A stretch of 64,000 nucleotides of DNA from Lampris incognitus (taxonomy: Eukaryota; Chordata; Actinopteri; Lampriformes; Lampridae). Below the pieces are notes generated by a model. It searched no databases. It had not been told where the DNA came from and worked only from the letters and a program-made list of their open reading frames with translations. The stretch spans positions 64,984,962-65,048,961 of the forward strand of contig NC_079211.1 of NCBI RefSeq assembly GCF_029633865.1. The letters are read 5' to 3'. Each line of letters begins with the position of its first letter. Positions within the stretch are counted from its first letter, which is position 1. Shown one piece after another: positions 63,779 through 64,000 of this stretch. Both the position numbers and the translations under genes were made by a program.

Positions 63779-64000
63779 CACTACCGTTCAAAAGTTTGGG
63801 GTCACATTGAAATGTCCATATTTTTGAAGGAAAAGCACTGTACTTTTCAATGAAGATAACTTTAAACTAGTCTTAACTTTAAAGAAATACACTCTATACA
63901 TTGCTAATGTGGTAAATGACTATTCTAGCTGCAAATGTCTGGTTTTTGGTGCAATATCTACATAGGTGTATAGAGGCCCATTTCAAGCAACTATCACTCC
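63779..64000 (+). mobile_element. Left end of another Tc1-like transposon, cut by the window
   Basis: It starts CACTACCGTTCAAAAGTTTG after TA (63777-63778) and continues GGGTCACATTGAAATGTCC. The first 20 bases equal those of the palindromic Tc1 derivatives, but the following sequence differs, so it is a related family. It runs off the right edge. Confidence 0.85.

Noticed and set aside
55334..64000. hars1 exon 3 (expected to begin GTRDY)
   Set aside because: No segment encoding this start next to an acceptor was found by reading all frames. The exon is probably beyond the window.

Overview
The window reads as a stretch of a teleost fish nuclear genome. The evidence is the intron-split host gene, AT-rich spacers with long GT, GA, CA and TA microsatellites, and transposon families typical of ray-finned fish: Tc1-like elements, hAT and TTAA-target MITEs, Rex/L2-type and RTE LINEs, Bel/Pao, several Ty3/Gypsy clades, a tRNA-derived SINE and an ISL2EU-like element with a THAP transposase. 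I see no prokaryotic gene organisation.

The only host protein gene I can support is histidyl-tRNA synthetase (hars1, plus strand). It appears as two alternative first coding exons and one shared exon. Exon 1a (36314-36403) encodes a cytosolic WHEP-type start. Exon 1b (54808-54918) encodes a basic leader that looks like a mitochondrial targeting sequence. Shared exon 2 (55244-55333) follows. Both first exons end in phase 0 and exon 2 starts in phase 0, so either could splice to it. The 18.4 kb between 1a and 1b is mostly transposons. The later exons lie beyond the window.

Layout. 1-9093: a minus-strand LINE split by a complete minus-strand Gypsy element (Gypsy-A, 506-8720, tRNA-Phe primer site). 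9129-10198: a non-autonomous DNA transposon. 10206-23250: a decayed plus-strand Gypsy (Gypsy-B) broken by a Bel/Pao element (13536-22093), which itself carries two solo LTRs, a hAT MITE and a 5'-truncated RTE LINE. 23705-28669: a small hAT element split by a young, intact CsRn1-like Gypsy (Gypsy-C copy 1, minus). 31435-35848: Gypsy-C copy 2 (plus), nearly identical and inverted. 36238-36403: hars1 promoter side and exon 1a. 38081-40486: two palindromic Tc1 derivatives in opposite orientation. 40560-44460: LINE remnants. 44681-49060: an ISL2EU-like transposon with an apparently intact two-exon THAP transposase. 49136-53803: PIF remnant, SINEs, a TTAA MITE and hAT remnants. 54808-55333: hars1 exons 1b and 2. 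56228-57405: a minisatellite with 264-bp higher-order structure. 58151-64000: two full-length Tc1/mariner elements, a hAT element and the end of another Tc1.

The most informative non-host signal is in both Gypsy-C copies. A GGGAAAC heptamer sits in the gag-pol overlap in the correct phase, followed by a 6-nt spacer and a perfect 11-bp stem-loop. This is the layout of a -1 ribosomal frameshift signal joining two intact ORFs. Boundaries of most elements are supported by target-site duplications that can be read directly.
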